This document shows, one piece after another, positions 31,272 to 43,205 of a stretch of DNA of 64,000 nucleotides. The stretch spans positions 994,071-1,058,070 of the forward strand of contig NW_006768768.1 in the NCBI RefSeq assembly GCF_000204055.1, in the 5' to 3' direction. The notes beneath the pieces are model-generated. The model was not told where the DNA came from. It saw nothing but the letters and a program-made list of their open reading frames with translations, and made no database searches. This DNA is from Melampsora larici-populina 98AG31. Its lineage: Eukaryota; Basidiomycota; Pucciniomycetes; Pucciniales; Melampsoraceae. Position 1 is the stretch's first letter. Each line of letters opens with the position of its first letter. The translations under genes and the position numbers were made by a program.

Positions 31272-34242
31272 TCAAGGTTGATCATCTTTAACTCTTCGAA
31301 ATTCAGCTCCCAATATGCCTGCTGCTCCCGAGTTGAATCGACAGGGAGTCGCATTCCAATCTTCCTCTCGAAATATGGATTGAAATTTTTTGATACCTTT
31401 CAAGTAGATGTCATCTAGATTGGCGATCAAGCCTTTCTGTCTTGGAGTTTTGATCATGCTTGGATCAGCAAGATGATCACGAGCAAACTTCAAGAATTGA
31501 CTCAGCGACGCTGGCAAAAGGGGGTGTTTGTGACTTTGGTGTATTGTTTCAAAGCCTGACCGAAGACCTAGGGAGTGAATAAGGCTTCGTAACTGCTTTG
31601 TATGTTAGCCTATGTTCTGATTTTGTTTGCAACAATCAAAAAGTAATCATCTTACCAAGGGAATGTTTATTGAAAAACGTTCCGTGAGCCGTTCAATATT
31701 AGTCCCTTGTCCCTAATGGAAGAGAATGTGGATGATCGTAAATAAGGTTGGGCTCTGAAACCAAAGAGGCTACATACAGAATTGTTATAAAAGTATTTGA
31801 GCCAATAGTTTTGGACTTCCAAAAAGAAATCCTTGGCCACCCAGTGACCTTCACGTCCAGACGAAGGTATCAACAGACTGTGCTTAATGACCTTTGCTAA
31901 TTTCTTGGGGAGATATTCTTCCAGGATCAGAATATACCGAGGAAGGTGGAGCGCGTAATGTGATAGGCCATTGATTCCTTGAGCAAGAATACTCCATCGT
32001 TTCCACATTGACATCAAACGACCAATATCCCCCGCACGCATTGCATGATCTGCTTCAACCACTGTGGCAAGGTCACGCAACCTCAAGCGTAGATTGTATA
32101 AAGCTCCATCTTCTGCTGTGGAAGCTTCTCTAACTGATTCACCCGAGCAGTACTTGTCATAACATTCATCTACCAAGGCTTGTGCAACTCCTGGCACAGT
32201 AAAATCAAGCTTAGAATCTTTTGAAGATATGATTTGTCTGAAATAAAGGTGCAGTCAAATACTGTGAATAAAAAAAACTCTATCACCAAGTGGGAAACCA
32301 CTTACTTGAGCAGGAAGACATATGTCGCCGTTTGTACTTTGTGAACAGTTTGCATCAACAGGCCAACATCCGATTTATCAACTAGATGTTCCGGCTTTAT
32401 ACTTGAAGAAGCAGCACATCGAAATATACCCGGATCTGCTGAGTCTTCAATATCACCAAAGTAAGTATTGACAATGGCACTAGCAATGTTCCACATTGTG
32501 TGAGCACCAGCGAGTCCAAATGAGAGATTCTGAAGTCCTTCTTCAGCGTGTCCTGAAGGGTACCGCTTTCTAACTGCTCCTTCAAAGTTTAAGTTTGTCC
32601 CCATGTCACCTTCAACAACTTGAAACCATTTGCCAAATTGAAAGCTTTCAACACCAAGCTGCTCCAGGATTTGTTCTATCAATTGGCCAATTCCAGTTGC
32701 TGAATTGTCTGAGGCACTCATCATCTTCAACATCGTGATATTTGGAGTGTACATCTTGATTGGATCAACCGCAGGTGGAGCCACCTCTAAATTAACTTTA
32801 CAATAAGAATGTTCAGCACTACCCTTTTCAACACAGTGATCCAGAAAAGCCGTCGAAATCTGTGCCTTCCTCACCAGCTCGAAATGAATTTCCTCTTGTT
32901 TTGTAGGTATCATAGAATCAACTTCAACAACTTCCTTCTTACTACGCTCCATTGCATCCACAAATATGTTGAGATCAAGTTCTTCCGCTGATAAATCCTC
33001 TGTTAAATGTTCAGGTATCTCATGTAAATACCCCCAAGTTCCATGAAACATTCTGGTTTGAGCATCTACCCTTTTTTCGTGTACTCTTGCTTCAATATCA
33101 ATGTTGTCAACACACCAAAAAGGTCGAATCTTGTAAGACTTTGAACCTATGTCCCTAATTTTTTTCTCAGTGGCCTTCTTCAGAGTATCCATAGCTGCTA
33201 AAGCTGTCTTTCTTGATGAAGTTAAGCCAAGTGAATGAAGGTAATCATTGACCTTTTGTGTTACCCCACACGCCAGAAACGTTATCGAATTTTGGAGCTG
33301 TAAGTTTAACCCGCAGTGTCGGCGATTGCAGGCAAAAGCAAGCATAGAACATAGAATTACAGGAAGCTAGAAGGTTTAAAAGGACCAGGAAATCAAATAA
33401 GTAGTATATAGGTACATTGAGAGTATTCAGTTGGTACGTACTTTCTTCATGCGATGCTCTTCCAATTGCTGATTTGTTTTTCCCATGGTTGTTGTAGACT
33501 CAAACAACTTAACACCCTTGGTATCGTCCACTGGGTTCACGGTGTTTTCTTCAGTTTCTTTGAGGCAAATCCCTTCTTCATCTAAATCCTGCTTCGTTTC
33601 TTTTCTCTTTGCCCTTTCCTTCTGTCGCATCTCTTGAGCATGCACAAGTTTGGCTGATACAAGTGAGTGTAAAAAAGGCATATGAATCTCAACTGAGCTA
33701 TCTCGTCGTTTCTCTTCTTCTGGTGAAAAGAATTCATGTGTAACGTTCTTTGAGGTATGAAACATTCCATTCGGTGGGTCTCCACTGGGTAAGTTTTCTC
33801 TGATCACGATCTCCTTTGCCTAAATTTTCCAAAAAGAAAAGGTCAGTATGCATATGCTTCAAAACCCAATTAATGGACTTACCGCTTCTAAGATAAATGC
33901 AGACCATCTTTCATTTCCACTAACTCGATCTTTACAGATTAACGCCTTGAACCCGTACAAAAGTTCCCTCGTGGAAACCCAGCCCTTTTCTGTTCCCCAA
34001 GATCCACGTCTTGTCGCTATGTTTGAGTCGGTGCATGTTAACATCCCTTGAACAAACTTCTTAGAATCCAGTCCAAGCGAATTGAGGAGCTGGCAAGTGT
34101 CTTCGAGCCTCTGTGGTAACGGTGGATAGACTTTTGCGATTTTTCTTTTTAAAACGGACATTTTCAAGGTCGTTTTTGGCAAGGTCGCTCGGAGGCCCAA
34201 CGGACTATGCTCTACAAACGCTGGCTTTTTGGTGTGTTTCAA
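31272..34242 (-). CDS. DUF6589-type protein, multi-exon
   Basis: The N-terminal exon (ATG 34242 or 34161) is basic and lacks a clear domain. The second (33807-33430) is charged. A long exon (33345-32302) contains VDNIDIEARVHEKR and RMFHGTWGYLHEIPE, an Asn-Asp core followed by HGTWG, and ends near GLAGAHTMWNIASAIVNTYFG. The next exon (about 32190-31780) has DHAMRAGDIGRLMSMWKRW and SGREGHWVAKDFFLEVQNYW. These are the landmarks I associate with DUF6589, a large basidiomycete family of unknown function. A final exon ends at 31272. The frames look mostly open. As the only other gene in the TIR element it is the best candidate for the transposase or a DNA-binding partner of the helicase; that is inference. 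Confidence 0.65.
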
Positions 34243-34399
34243 GTCCCCCTTACTCTCTCTTGGTTTCTATTCATTTGTGTCCGTCTCAAACCTCAATCTC
34301 TCCACTGCCCTCGCTCTCTACACTTCCATAACTTGGCGAATTTGAAATTTCATTTCTGTATGTCTTGTGTAACAATCTCGCAGCAGAAGCATTTCGGTG

Positions 34400-34649
34400 A
34401 ATATCTGGATGACCTTGTTTGCAGTGTTGAGAAAAAAAAAGAACAAATAAAGAAATCAAGAAAGTTGATAGACAGAAAGATAGAGAAGAAGCAGGCGCTT
34501 CAGGCTCCCTGTTTTTTTCCAAACAGTCAATACTGGGAAGTTTGGGATAAAGGAGATCCCAGATTTCCCCTACTAAATTGCTCAACAAACCACGCCAAAT
34601 GACCGGGGTAAGGAGTAAGTCCCTCGTGCCTCGGTCATCGCTTGCTATG
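34400..34649 (-). repeat. Right 250-bp TIR of the RecQ/DUF6589 element
   Basis: Reverse complement of 28352-28601. The divergence between the two is a few per cent at most. Confidence 0.92.
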
Positions 34650-34958
34650 TACACCACGGCACAGCCTTTCGGTCAAAAAGAGGTCCGCGCGGGAGAATAA
34701 GGTCGCACTTAGGTCTAGCGACCTTGGCGGCCTTCTGACTCGTCGGCAGGCCGCCACTGGGCTGCCTAAGGGCTGGGTCTGGCCTCGCCTTCGTGCAAGG
34801 TCCTGTTTCCGCCTGCTTGTGGCCTTTAAAGGGTCCACCAGTGATCGCGTCTGCCGGTCAACAAGGACCGCGCCTCAAATGCAGGAGCGCGCCACGCGCA
34901 AACACGCAAAACACAAGGTGGTACCACTCACATCGCAAATCGATCACTTCCTTCCACG
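34650..34958. other. GC-rich subterminal region of the 18.8-kb element
   Basis: Continues the left TIR (CACCACGGCACAGCC) and then a markedly GC-rich stretch with GGCGGCC/GGCCGCC motifs, mirrored by the GC-rich DNA at 46.8-47.05 kb. It serves as leader of the transposase gene, whose ATG is at 34959. Confidence 0.6.
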
Positions 34959-37900
34959 ATGACATCAAACAACCAGCCACATCCATGTAAGTCATGACCT
35001 TATACTTACCTTGCTTTCACATCCAACACTAAATCAAAATGTCTTTATGCAGACATAAAGTATGATCCATCGCTCCCCGGCCTCAAGAAGTATCGATGCA
35101 CTGTGTGCTCAGGTTCTAGAGGTATGCGAGAATACGAGCGACATGTTCTCTCACTGCCACATGCAGACGCGGTGGCACGCTACATTGCACAAGAGCAACA
35201 AGATGAGGCCGACCAAATTTTTTTTCAACAAGCAGAGTATTCAATCCCACCTATTGAACACTCTTCACCCCCAAGTCCAACACCAAACAATCCTGATGGT
35301 AACAAAGACACACCAGACCGGCGACCATCACCCCTCTCATTCCTGCGCAGCCTGGAGGATGGAGACCCTCTTGGGTTATACGATGACTCAGATCACTCAG
35401 ACGACGGAATCGATTTTAATAGCCTTCGACTGGCGTTTGAAGCGCTTGAGGACAAACAGGAGGATGACGGGTCTGAACATGGTTCTAGTGAAGATGAAAC
35501 TGTGGACAATGTGCATGATGAGCCTGGCGCATGGTATCCCTTTAAAAGAAAAGAAGTGAGTGTTGTTGCCCCCCTATTTCACGTTGAGGAAAAGTGTTGT
35601 GTCTAACCTACTTAATAGCATGTGGCCGGACTCCTCATCATTGGCAATCCCCGAAATCTTCTTTCGCGGGCCGACTACCATCGAATACGTGCAATTATGA
35701 AGATCTGCGACCTCAACCTTCCACACTGGAACTCATTGAGTGAAGTTGTGAAAAAAAATAAAAAAAAAATGGGCCTGGACATACAAGAACGAGTCAGCCC
35801 TGCCGGCACACCACTCTTTGGTTTGAATGTACAAACAATTATAACCAATGTGAGTCTTATCATACGATTACGTTGGGTCCAATACTCGAGGGTTCGTCTC
35901 TGACAACCTTAATGGTTTGTAGGAATTGGCAAACCCTCTAGTCAGTCCTCACTTGAATTTCATCCCAGATCTAGTCACAGAGGGCCCAATCAAGGAATTT
36001 TCCCACTCTCATAAATGGCGACAAGGTTTGGCACCCGACCTACGACCTCCAATGGTTGTCTCAAACAACACGCATTACTACATTTACGAACCAGTTCAAC
36101 TGAGGACTCAGCAGCTCATTGTCCCCATATTTTTCTTTAAACAAGACGGCAAACTGATGGCTAAATGCTTGCCTGCAACGGTTGAACCGGATGCTGAAGT
36201 CGCACAAAGGCTCAAAATCTACTTTCCAAATGAGCCTGATTTCGAGTCAGACAATCTGTTCACAATAGATTGTGACGACTTCTGGAGATCTTTTACAGAG
36301 ATTCAACTCGGTGAGGGATCTTTTTTGAAGGATATGGCTGGACATTACATGTATCGTAAGTCAACATCCTTTTGATTTCTTGGAAATGCAACCTGATGCG
36401 GTGCAATTTATATAACAGAAAGAAATGGCTCAACTTTAACAAAATATCCGCTTTTGAATAAATGGAGAACTAAAGCAGATGGGAAATTGGTCCGACATGT
36501 TCCTCTCATTCTCTACTCAGATGATACATCTGGTAATGTGTCAAAGAAGTGGAACAAGCACATGAGTGTATACTTCACTCTGGCTGGTTTACCCACTGAT
36601 TTGTCAAATCAAGAGTTCAACATCCATTTCTTAGCTACTTCAAACTGTGCAGGTACTCTGGATCTACTGGACCACGTTGTGGATGATATAAAGTAAGATT
36701 CTCTCTCTTATTTTGTTTTGTAACCTCAAAAAATCCATATCGTCCGATTGTTTTTCTTAGTCAAATGGCCGAATCCGGGTTTGTAACATATGACCACACG
36801 TTGGGTGAAGAGGTACTAGCAGTCTCACTGGTACTCTGCTGCTTGGGAGACGGACCTCTTCATGCGGAAATTACAAACACCCTGAACCCGGCAAGTACAA
36901 ATACACCATGTCGGATGTGTGATCTACAAGTCGATAAGAAAGTTGACAAAGAATCCAGTGGGTTTGTGCGTGACTTTTTGGGTATTGATGAAGATGGGCT
37001 ACCTGTAAGTACTTCTTTTGGTTGAAGTGCGTCCCCCATGTAATTGAGCTAACGCCTGGTTTAAACTGGGTTAAGGGACATTTGCCTTTCCGCGATTGGG
37101 ACGAAACCAGAAAAAGAACCGAATTGCTGTGGACAACAGCTCAACGTCGTAACACTAAAACATTGGTAGAAGAGTTGTCGCGCAAATACGGGGTCAGGGA
37201 TACTCTCCTCGATTACTTTATTAAGGTGGTACAAAAGGCGCATGACACTCTACCAACGGCGGATGTCGAGGCTCTTTGCAATGAGCTTAATAGGGAGCAT
37301 GGATATCACCTGTTCAACCCAATGCTGCGACTGAAAGGTGGGTCTCATTACGTTGTGACCATAGCCCTTATGTGCATGTGATTACGCAAACTGATATATG
37401 ATGACTTGGCACTTACAGGCTTCAACGGTCATCTAGACACCCCTGTCGAAATTCTCCACGTAGTATTGTTGGGTATAACAAAGTATCTATTTCGTCACAC
37501 TATGAAGGAGTTAGGTGCCAAGCCAGGATCTAAAATTTATAACGAATTGTCGGGCAAGTGGCGAGCTTTCAACAAAAAAGGATTGAACATACCACCGATT
37601 CAACCACATACTTTTATCAATTTCTATGCAAGCCTTGTAGGAAAGGAATTTCGCACGGTGTTACAGGCGGTTCCATTCGTACTTTTTGATCATCTGACAC
37701 CAGAGAAGCGGGCAGTGTGGACAGCCCTTTGCTACTTAAGCTCTTACATTTTCCAAACCGAGATAACTGATATGGACCGGTATCTAGCGGAACTCGACAT
37801 TATTATCAGTAGATTCTTACTACACCTTATCAACGGCACAGCGCAATGGGTCAACAAGCCCAAATTCCACATGCTCATCCACTTACAAGACTCCATTCGA

Positions 37901-39317
37901 AGATTTGGCCCAGCTTGCCTGTTTGCAACCAAAAAGTTTGAATCCTTTAATGGACAAACTCGTAATGCTTCAGTACACTCAAACCATCAAGCCCCAGGCC
38001 GAGACATTGCAAATAGATTCAACACCGAACAGATGTTGAGGATTCTGATGTCCGGTTCATCTTTTGTTGATAAAGATATAGACGAACGTGTGAAGCCTGG
38101 GTCTTCTTTGGTTGACTTATTTTTGAAAATACCAGAGTTGGCCCAATCTTTTGGCCTTTCTCTAACACCAGGAGGTGGTAAGGAGTTTGTCATGGGAGGT
38201 GAGTACCGGTGAGATATACACATATGTTGGTTTTTCATTAGTGTGCTCATATTGGCTTGCATCCAGGACTGGAGAAACGTGGACCAACTCCGTTATGTGT
38301 GCAGCAATCTGGTTCAGACTTTAACTGGCAATCTTTCACAAGTGTCACTTTGCACAACGGCCAAAAAGTCGAAGCTAAGGATTTCATTGTGGTGAGTCCA
38401 CCCATGTTGCACTCATGAGCCCCGGTGGATAGCACAGCATGTACTGACTGGTTCGAACCTAGCTCAAAGCAAACAAGTCAATTGGACAAGTTGATTCGAT
38501 ATGGAAGCAGCAAGGTGTTGCTTCAAGTTCAAGCTAAGGTAGTGTTGAAAACTTGCACCAGAGGGCGTATCGTCCCTTATTATACAATGCGCGAGGTGGT
38601 GTTATCTGATGAAGTGGTATGCCNNNNNNNNNNNNNNNNNNNNNNNNNNNNNNNNNNNNNNNNNNNNNNNNNNNNNNNNNNNNNNNNNNNNNNNNNNNNN
38701 NNNNNNNNNNNNNNNNNNNNNNNTCATTGTGGTGAGTCCACCCATGTTGCACTAATGAGCCCCGGTGGATAGCACAGCATGTACTGACTGGTTCGAACCT
38801 AGCTCAAAGCAAACAAGTCAATTGGACAAGTTGATTCGATATGGAAGCAGCAAGGTGTTGCTTCAAGTCAAGCTAAGGTAGTGTTGAAAACTTGCACCAG
38901 AGGGCGTATCGTCCCTTATTATACAATGCGCGAGGTGGTGTTATCTGATGAAGTGGTATGCAAAGATGTCAAGGTATGTGTAAATCTCGCAACTCAAAAA
39001 TAAAACTTATGGTTGACAAACGACTTTTGCAGGACATCATGGCTATCATAAATGTACAGCATAATTGCGCTGAGGCAGAATGCAATGTGACAATGTGCCA
39101 TTTCAAGAAGCTAGAACGCAAGATATCAACCATCCGCATATGTGGCATTGTTCACAATACGACAAAATCTTTCATCCTCAACTCTGGGGCGCAATACAAT
39201 AGTGAATTACATAGAAGCATTGCAGCAGTCGGCTTTGACCCGGTTGCACCTGAAGAATGGAACAGGGCTGTTGATGAGGGATTGGACGAGTGGCACAAGA
39301 CTAAGAATGATACGTAG
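34959..39317 (+). CDS. Tnp2-like (CACTA-related) DDE transposase, multi-exon
   Basis: The likely transposase of the 18.8-kb element. ATG 34959 opens a 28-nt first exon (donor GTAAGT). The next exon encodes a zinc finger C-x2-C-x11-H-x5-H (YRCTVC ... ERHVLSLPH) and an acidic linker. Further exons carry NPRNLLSRADYHRIRAIM, FSHSHKWRQGL, then the family core VRHVPLILYSDDTSGNVSKK, HMSVYFTLAGLP, LATSN, EVLAVSLVLCCLGDGPLHAE, CRMCDL, then DTPVEILHVVLLGITKYLF and KPKFHMLIHLQDSIRRFGP. The C-terminus has INVQHNCAEAECN. The core matches the basidiomycete Tnp2-like transposases. About 10 exons; the 3' part crosses an assembly gap. No stop was found in the core exons. Confidence 0.72.
38384..38961. other. 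Assembly gap (100 N) between two near-identical 239-bp copies
   Basis: N run at 38624-38723. The sequence before it (38384-38622) and after it (38724-38961) is the same stretch of the transposase gene, differing by one substitution (CACTCATG/CACTAATG) and one missing T (AAGTTCAAG/AAGTCAAG). The simplest reading is overlapping contig ends that were not merged, so the duplication is artificial. Confidence 0.9.
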
Positions 39318-39333
39318 TTTTTGGCTATTGAAT

Positions 39334-39996
39334 GAATCACCACATTTCATGAAATGCGGTGCTTCAATATAGCTACCGGCGGCATGTGCTCGGCATTGTT
39401 AACTCTCATGTTTTGTAATAGTTTGAATAATAAGGAATCACCGTGGATCTTTGATAAACTTCATACGTTTGCTGAGTATTGAATGAAGCACCACATTTCA
39501 TGAAATGTGGTGCTTCATTACTGCTCCCGACTGCTTATTCTCGCCAATTTTAACTCTCATGTTGATGTTTATGGAAGCGCTATTGAATGAAGCACCACAT
39601 TTCATGAAATGTGGTGCTTCAATAAAGCTACCGGCGGCTTATGCTTGGCGTTGGCAACTCTCATGTTTTTCTTGGTCATAGTTTGAAATTTAAGGAATCA
39701 CCGTGGATCTTCGTTAAAATTCAAACATTTGCTGAGTATTGGATGAAGCACCACATTGCATGAAATGTGGTGCTTCAATACATCTCCCGACTTCTTATTC
39801 TCCCTTTTTAAGTCTCATGTTGATATTTATGGAAGCACCCTTGATCATTGTAAAATTGGGAGAGGAGAAAAATAGCTTCGAAAAGCGCATCCTTCAAAGG
39901 AAGACTCTTGTTGGCCTAATGAAGTTGTTTTCAATTATATAATTGGTCAGTTGAGTAATTATTGAAGCACCACATTTCGTGAAATGTGGTGCTTCA
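39334..39996. repeat. Array of 34-bp palindromes (five copies)
   Basis: Palindromes built on TGAAGCACCACATTTC-GAAATGTGGTGCTTCA occur at 39334-39365, 39484-39517, 39588-39621, 39744-39777 and 39963-39996, with centres CATG or CGTG and only occasional mismatches. The spacers are also related: GCTACCGGCGGC and GGAATCACCGTGGATCTT recur. They lie just downstream of the transposase, between it and a convergent gene. Subterminal or internal transposase-binding repeats, or shared transcript hairpins, are possible roles. Confidence 0.88.
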
Positions 39997-40179
39997 TTAC
40001 AGGTTGGTCAATGTTTGAAGAACCAAAGATTCATTGATTATATTCATATCATATCAATATAGATATTATCTTTTTTATTTCATGATTCGAAATAGTTAAT
40101 CATCAATTTTGAAACAAAGGAAAGAAATTACAAGAAATTACAATTATTTTCCAAACAAATAAAAACATTGACTTGTCAA

Positions 40180-43100
40180 CTATTCATGTGGATCAGTCTC
40201 GTCAGGCGCCAATGCTTCATATACGGGAACCATGTATGGCGGGATAAGAGAATCAGAAACAGAAGAGTACTGAAAGAAATCCGAAACGTCTAGGTACATT
40301 GCAAGGGCAACATCTTGCCTCTTGCAAATCACGCGGTCCCAAGATGATCGATCTACTCCATTGTCAATGTTGCCGTTGGGGAATAGAGCCCTTGATATCG
40401 TAGTCATCACCAGATTTGCTGTTCGTTTCCAGATAGGTTCTTCAACAAAATCGTAACTCTTCATGCGTGCAGTTACCAGTAAAACCTGAATAAGACCGGT
40501 CTTGTATGTCCGTGATGGATCGCGCCAGTAAGTGAGCAGCCCCTTGAATCCCAGACAAAGAAATGAAACAAGAGGCGCCAAAGCTTGTGTTCTCAGGCCA
40601 ACGGTAGAAGAAACTTGACGAAAAGTAGCATCCATTCCTTTTTGTTTGCCTTGAAGTTTTTCATTACATTTGTAGTGAAAATTATGAGCTCGAATCACCG
40701 CCAGGGCTTCAATGCATCCGTAAATTGAATCAACTAGTTTAGTCAGCTGTTTGATGCAATTCATTTCCACAGTTTGAATATGATTATTGTTGCTGTTGTT
40801 GTCCATTTGTAGTTTTTGATAGTGGACTGCACATTGAAAAGATTCTTTCACATCCAATTGTGAAAGATTGTAATGCTCCAGATCCGCAATCGGCTCAATA
40901 GGGCCACCTTCAGTGCCAACTAGTCCCACAGCCGCCAGTATAAATTTGCCTGCCGTCTCCATGCGAGACTTCTTCACATTTTGCATGTGATTGAGGGTGT
41001 AGCACAGTGACTTCTCTTGAACGTCACTACTTGGATTTTCGCCAGATTTGAAGTCTATATAATTCCAGTCCAAGATTTCGTCTTTGAACCAAGGGCATTC
41101 ACAACCAGGATGGAAAAGACCATCGTCTGGTACAAGTCTCGTAAGCATCTGATTCCAGCTATGATATTGGAGTGAAGTATGGTAATTACTTACTTTGTTT
41201 GAGAGCTACCCATTCACTTAGTTTCACATGTTTACTAAAATATAACCTTTCACTTCCTTTACTGCGCTCATTAGGATCATACGATGTGAAGCTAGCTGAC
41301 AAGCGGCCCAGGAGCAATCGTTTACAGGCTTCATGCATCAGCATGCAATCTTTCACGGTTTCCTTTTTAAAGGTTACTGAAGAACACCGGATATCAATTT
41401 TTGGATGTTCTGGGTCTTTCCACACTCTGAGAAGTTCAACAGTGTTTGTAGTCGAGTCCATAGGTGAAACATTAATCACGGGAGCTGATAATGTGGATGG
41501 TACAACCATTGACTGTGGTTCCACATGATCAATGTTATTGAGCGATGTGTTGAGATTGGGTGGATGGTCTGGCGCCGTGGTCGTCATCTTGTTTGTTGGT
41601 TCCTCATGAGTCATATTGGAATTCCTCACAGGTTGATCTGAATGCGTGGAGGGTGTAGGGCTGGGTGAGTCCCTAATTTGCCAGTCTCAAAAGGTCGCCG
41701 AATTGATCAACAATTCGGAAATTCGGGAGAGTTTTGGAAGCAGTCTTTGTTCTCCCTCGACAGGCCAAAAAGGATCGTTCCGGAATTTTTCAATGTACAA
41801 AATAACCGCGTTAAGGCCGTATTCGCCTAGTTGAATCGTGTTCTCAAGGTCATTATCCGGCAACCACAAATCAAGATTCCTCTGGAGATCGAGGGCGCGT
41901 TCTTCAGGATCTTGGCGGAAGAGACTGGTCCCAGATGGTTCATGCAATGCCAAAAAGATACGGTTTCCAGGTTGAGCTAAGGGGAAGGTAGAATGGAACT
42001 CGGAAACTACTAGTATAGTCCGTATGGCTTCGCTAACTTCATGGAGTTTCGCACAGGTTCGACCTTTTTTTGGGGCGCTTGCAGATTCTGGGGCCAGCTC
42101 GAGAGAGTTCATGCGTTTTTTTGTTTGAGCTAGAGGGGCCGAGTGGGTAGCCGGGTGGGTGGTAGACCGACTAGACCTTTGAGGTAACTCAGAGCCTTGT
42201 TCTGAATGATCGGGTATGACAATCCTTTTTCGCGTGCAAGCTAGAGGGGCAGATGTAGTAGTGGTAGTCGTGTTGGTGGCAGGGCGACTCGACTTGATAG
42301 ATAACGCAGAGACACGTTTTAATTTTGCAAGAAAGGTGTTGGAGGTTTCGCAGGATTCACTCGCTGGGGATTCATCACCAGGGGTTGGTGATTTGTCAAC
42401 GGAAGGTTTCGTGGCGCGCCTGTTTGATGCATCTTCTGAAACTGCTTCATTTGTATCCTCATCGTCTTCATCACCGGAGTCCGTGTTCTCGTTTTGTTCG
42501 TCATCTGGATATTCAATCCACAGCGAACCGGGCTTGTTAGCATATTTTTTAGATTGAATTTCTGAAATAGAATCATGATCAGTCTGTCTGACAGTATTGA
42601 GCGCCCAGGACCGCAGAAAAAAATGAACCCTCATGACTTACTCTTGCCCTCCTTGGCAATTGCTCGGCCCATCTTCTGCCATTTCCTCACAAGAGTCTGC
42701 GACTGCCAGGCGTTGTTGATCATGAACTTTACAACCATAAGTTGTTTGGCCAGTCCTAAGGAGTAAGCGTGAGCCCCCCATTGGCGTACAGGCAGTTTGG
42801 GGTTGAAATTGGGATGTTGCATGATGGTGTCCCAATCGGGGATTTCCAGCTTGTTGTTGTTGAGATTGTTGACGTCCTCTATAAAGGTAATGACAATCAA
42901 TACCATAAGATTTCAGATAATGATTATTTAAACTGACCCAAGTCTTCCGCCTCCCTCTTCCTCTCAGCAAACTTCCTCTTCCATTCGGTTTCGTCCACCT
43001 CGCTTTCAGAATATGGTGAGGCATCCCCATCGGCGCTGAGATTCGAATCCGTCTCAGCATTAAGTTTGGTAGCCTTCGTCTGACCGGTTAGCTCTTTCGT

Positions 43101-43205
43101 AAGCGTAGAGGAGGCTTGCATTGAATCGGATTCGGTTGGCCTTTTAAGCTTGATCTTGATCTTTGTAGGGCAGGGAGCAAGATCCCCTGAGGGTGCAGCT
43201 GACAT
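40180..43205 (-). pseudogene. Second gene of the 18.8-kb element, function unknown
   Basis: ATG 43205. Exon 1 is Lys-rich then acidic (KIKIKLKRPTE ... SESEVDETEWKRKFAERKRE). Exon 2 (about 42878-42640) reads EDVNNLNNNKLEIPDWDTIM and WGAHAYSLGLAKQLMVVKFM. A long exon has an acidic stretch (SGDEDDEDTNEAV), Thr/Ser-rich low-complexity sequence, then a folded-looking part (LDLWLPDNDLENTIQLGEYG). A TGA at 41685-41687 interrupts the frame, which stays open on to about 41190. The last exon (41148-40180) is an all-helical 322-residue part ending ALAPDETDPHE. It is convergent with the transposase. CACTA-type elements often carry a second DNA-binding gene (TnpA-like); that role is only a suggestion. Confidence 0.55.

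Larger units (their letters stand above)
28352..34649. mobile_element. 6.3-kb TIR element encoding a RecQ-like helicase and a DUF6589 protein
   Basis: Inverted 250-bp repeats (28352-28601 and 34400-34649) begin CATAGCAAGCGATGAC and differ at only a handful of positions. TA flanks both sides (28350-28351, 34650-34651). It encodes two convergent genes that meet near 31.25 kb: a RecQ-like helicase (+) and a DUF6589 protein (-). It sits inside the left TIR of the 18.8-kb element, whose intact right TIR shows the uninterrupted sequence GTTTATACACC. That directly supports a precise insertion with TA duplication. High TIR identity implies recent movement. Confidence 0.8.

Noticed and set aside
38440..38470. 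GGTTCGAACCTAGC resembling a tRNA T-arm, repeated near 38785
   Set aside because: No acceptor or anticodon stem can be formed around it, it lies inside the transposase gene, and the second copy comes from the assembly duplication.
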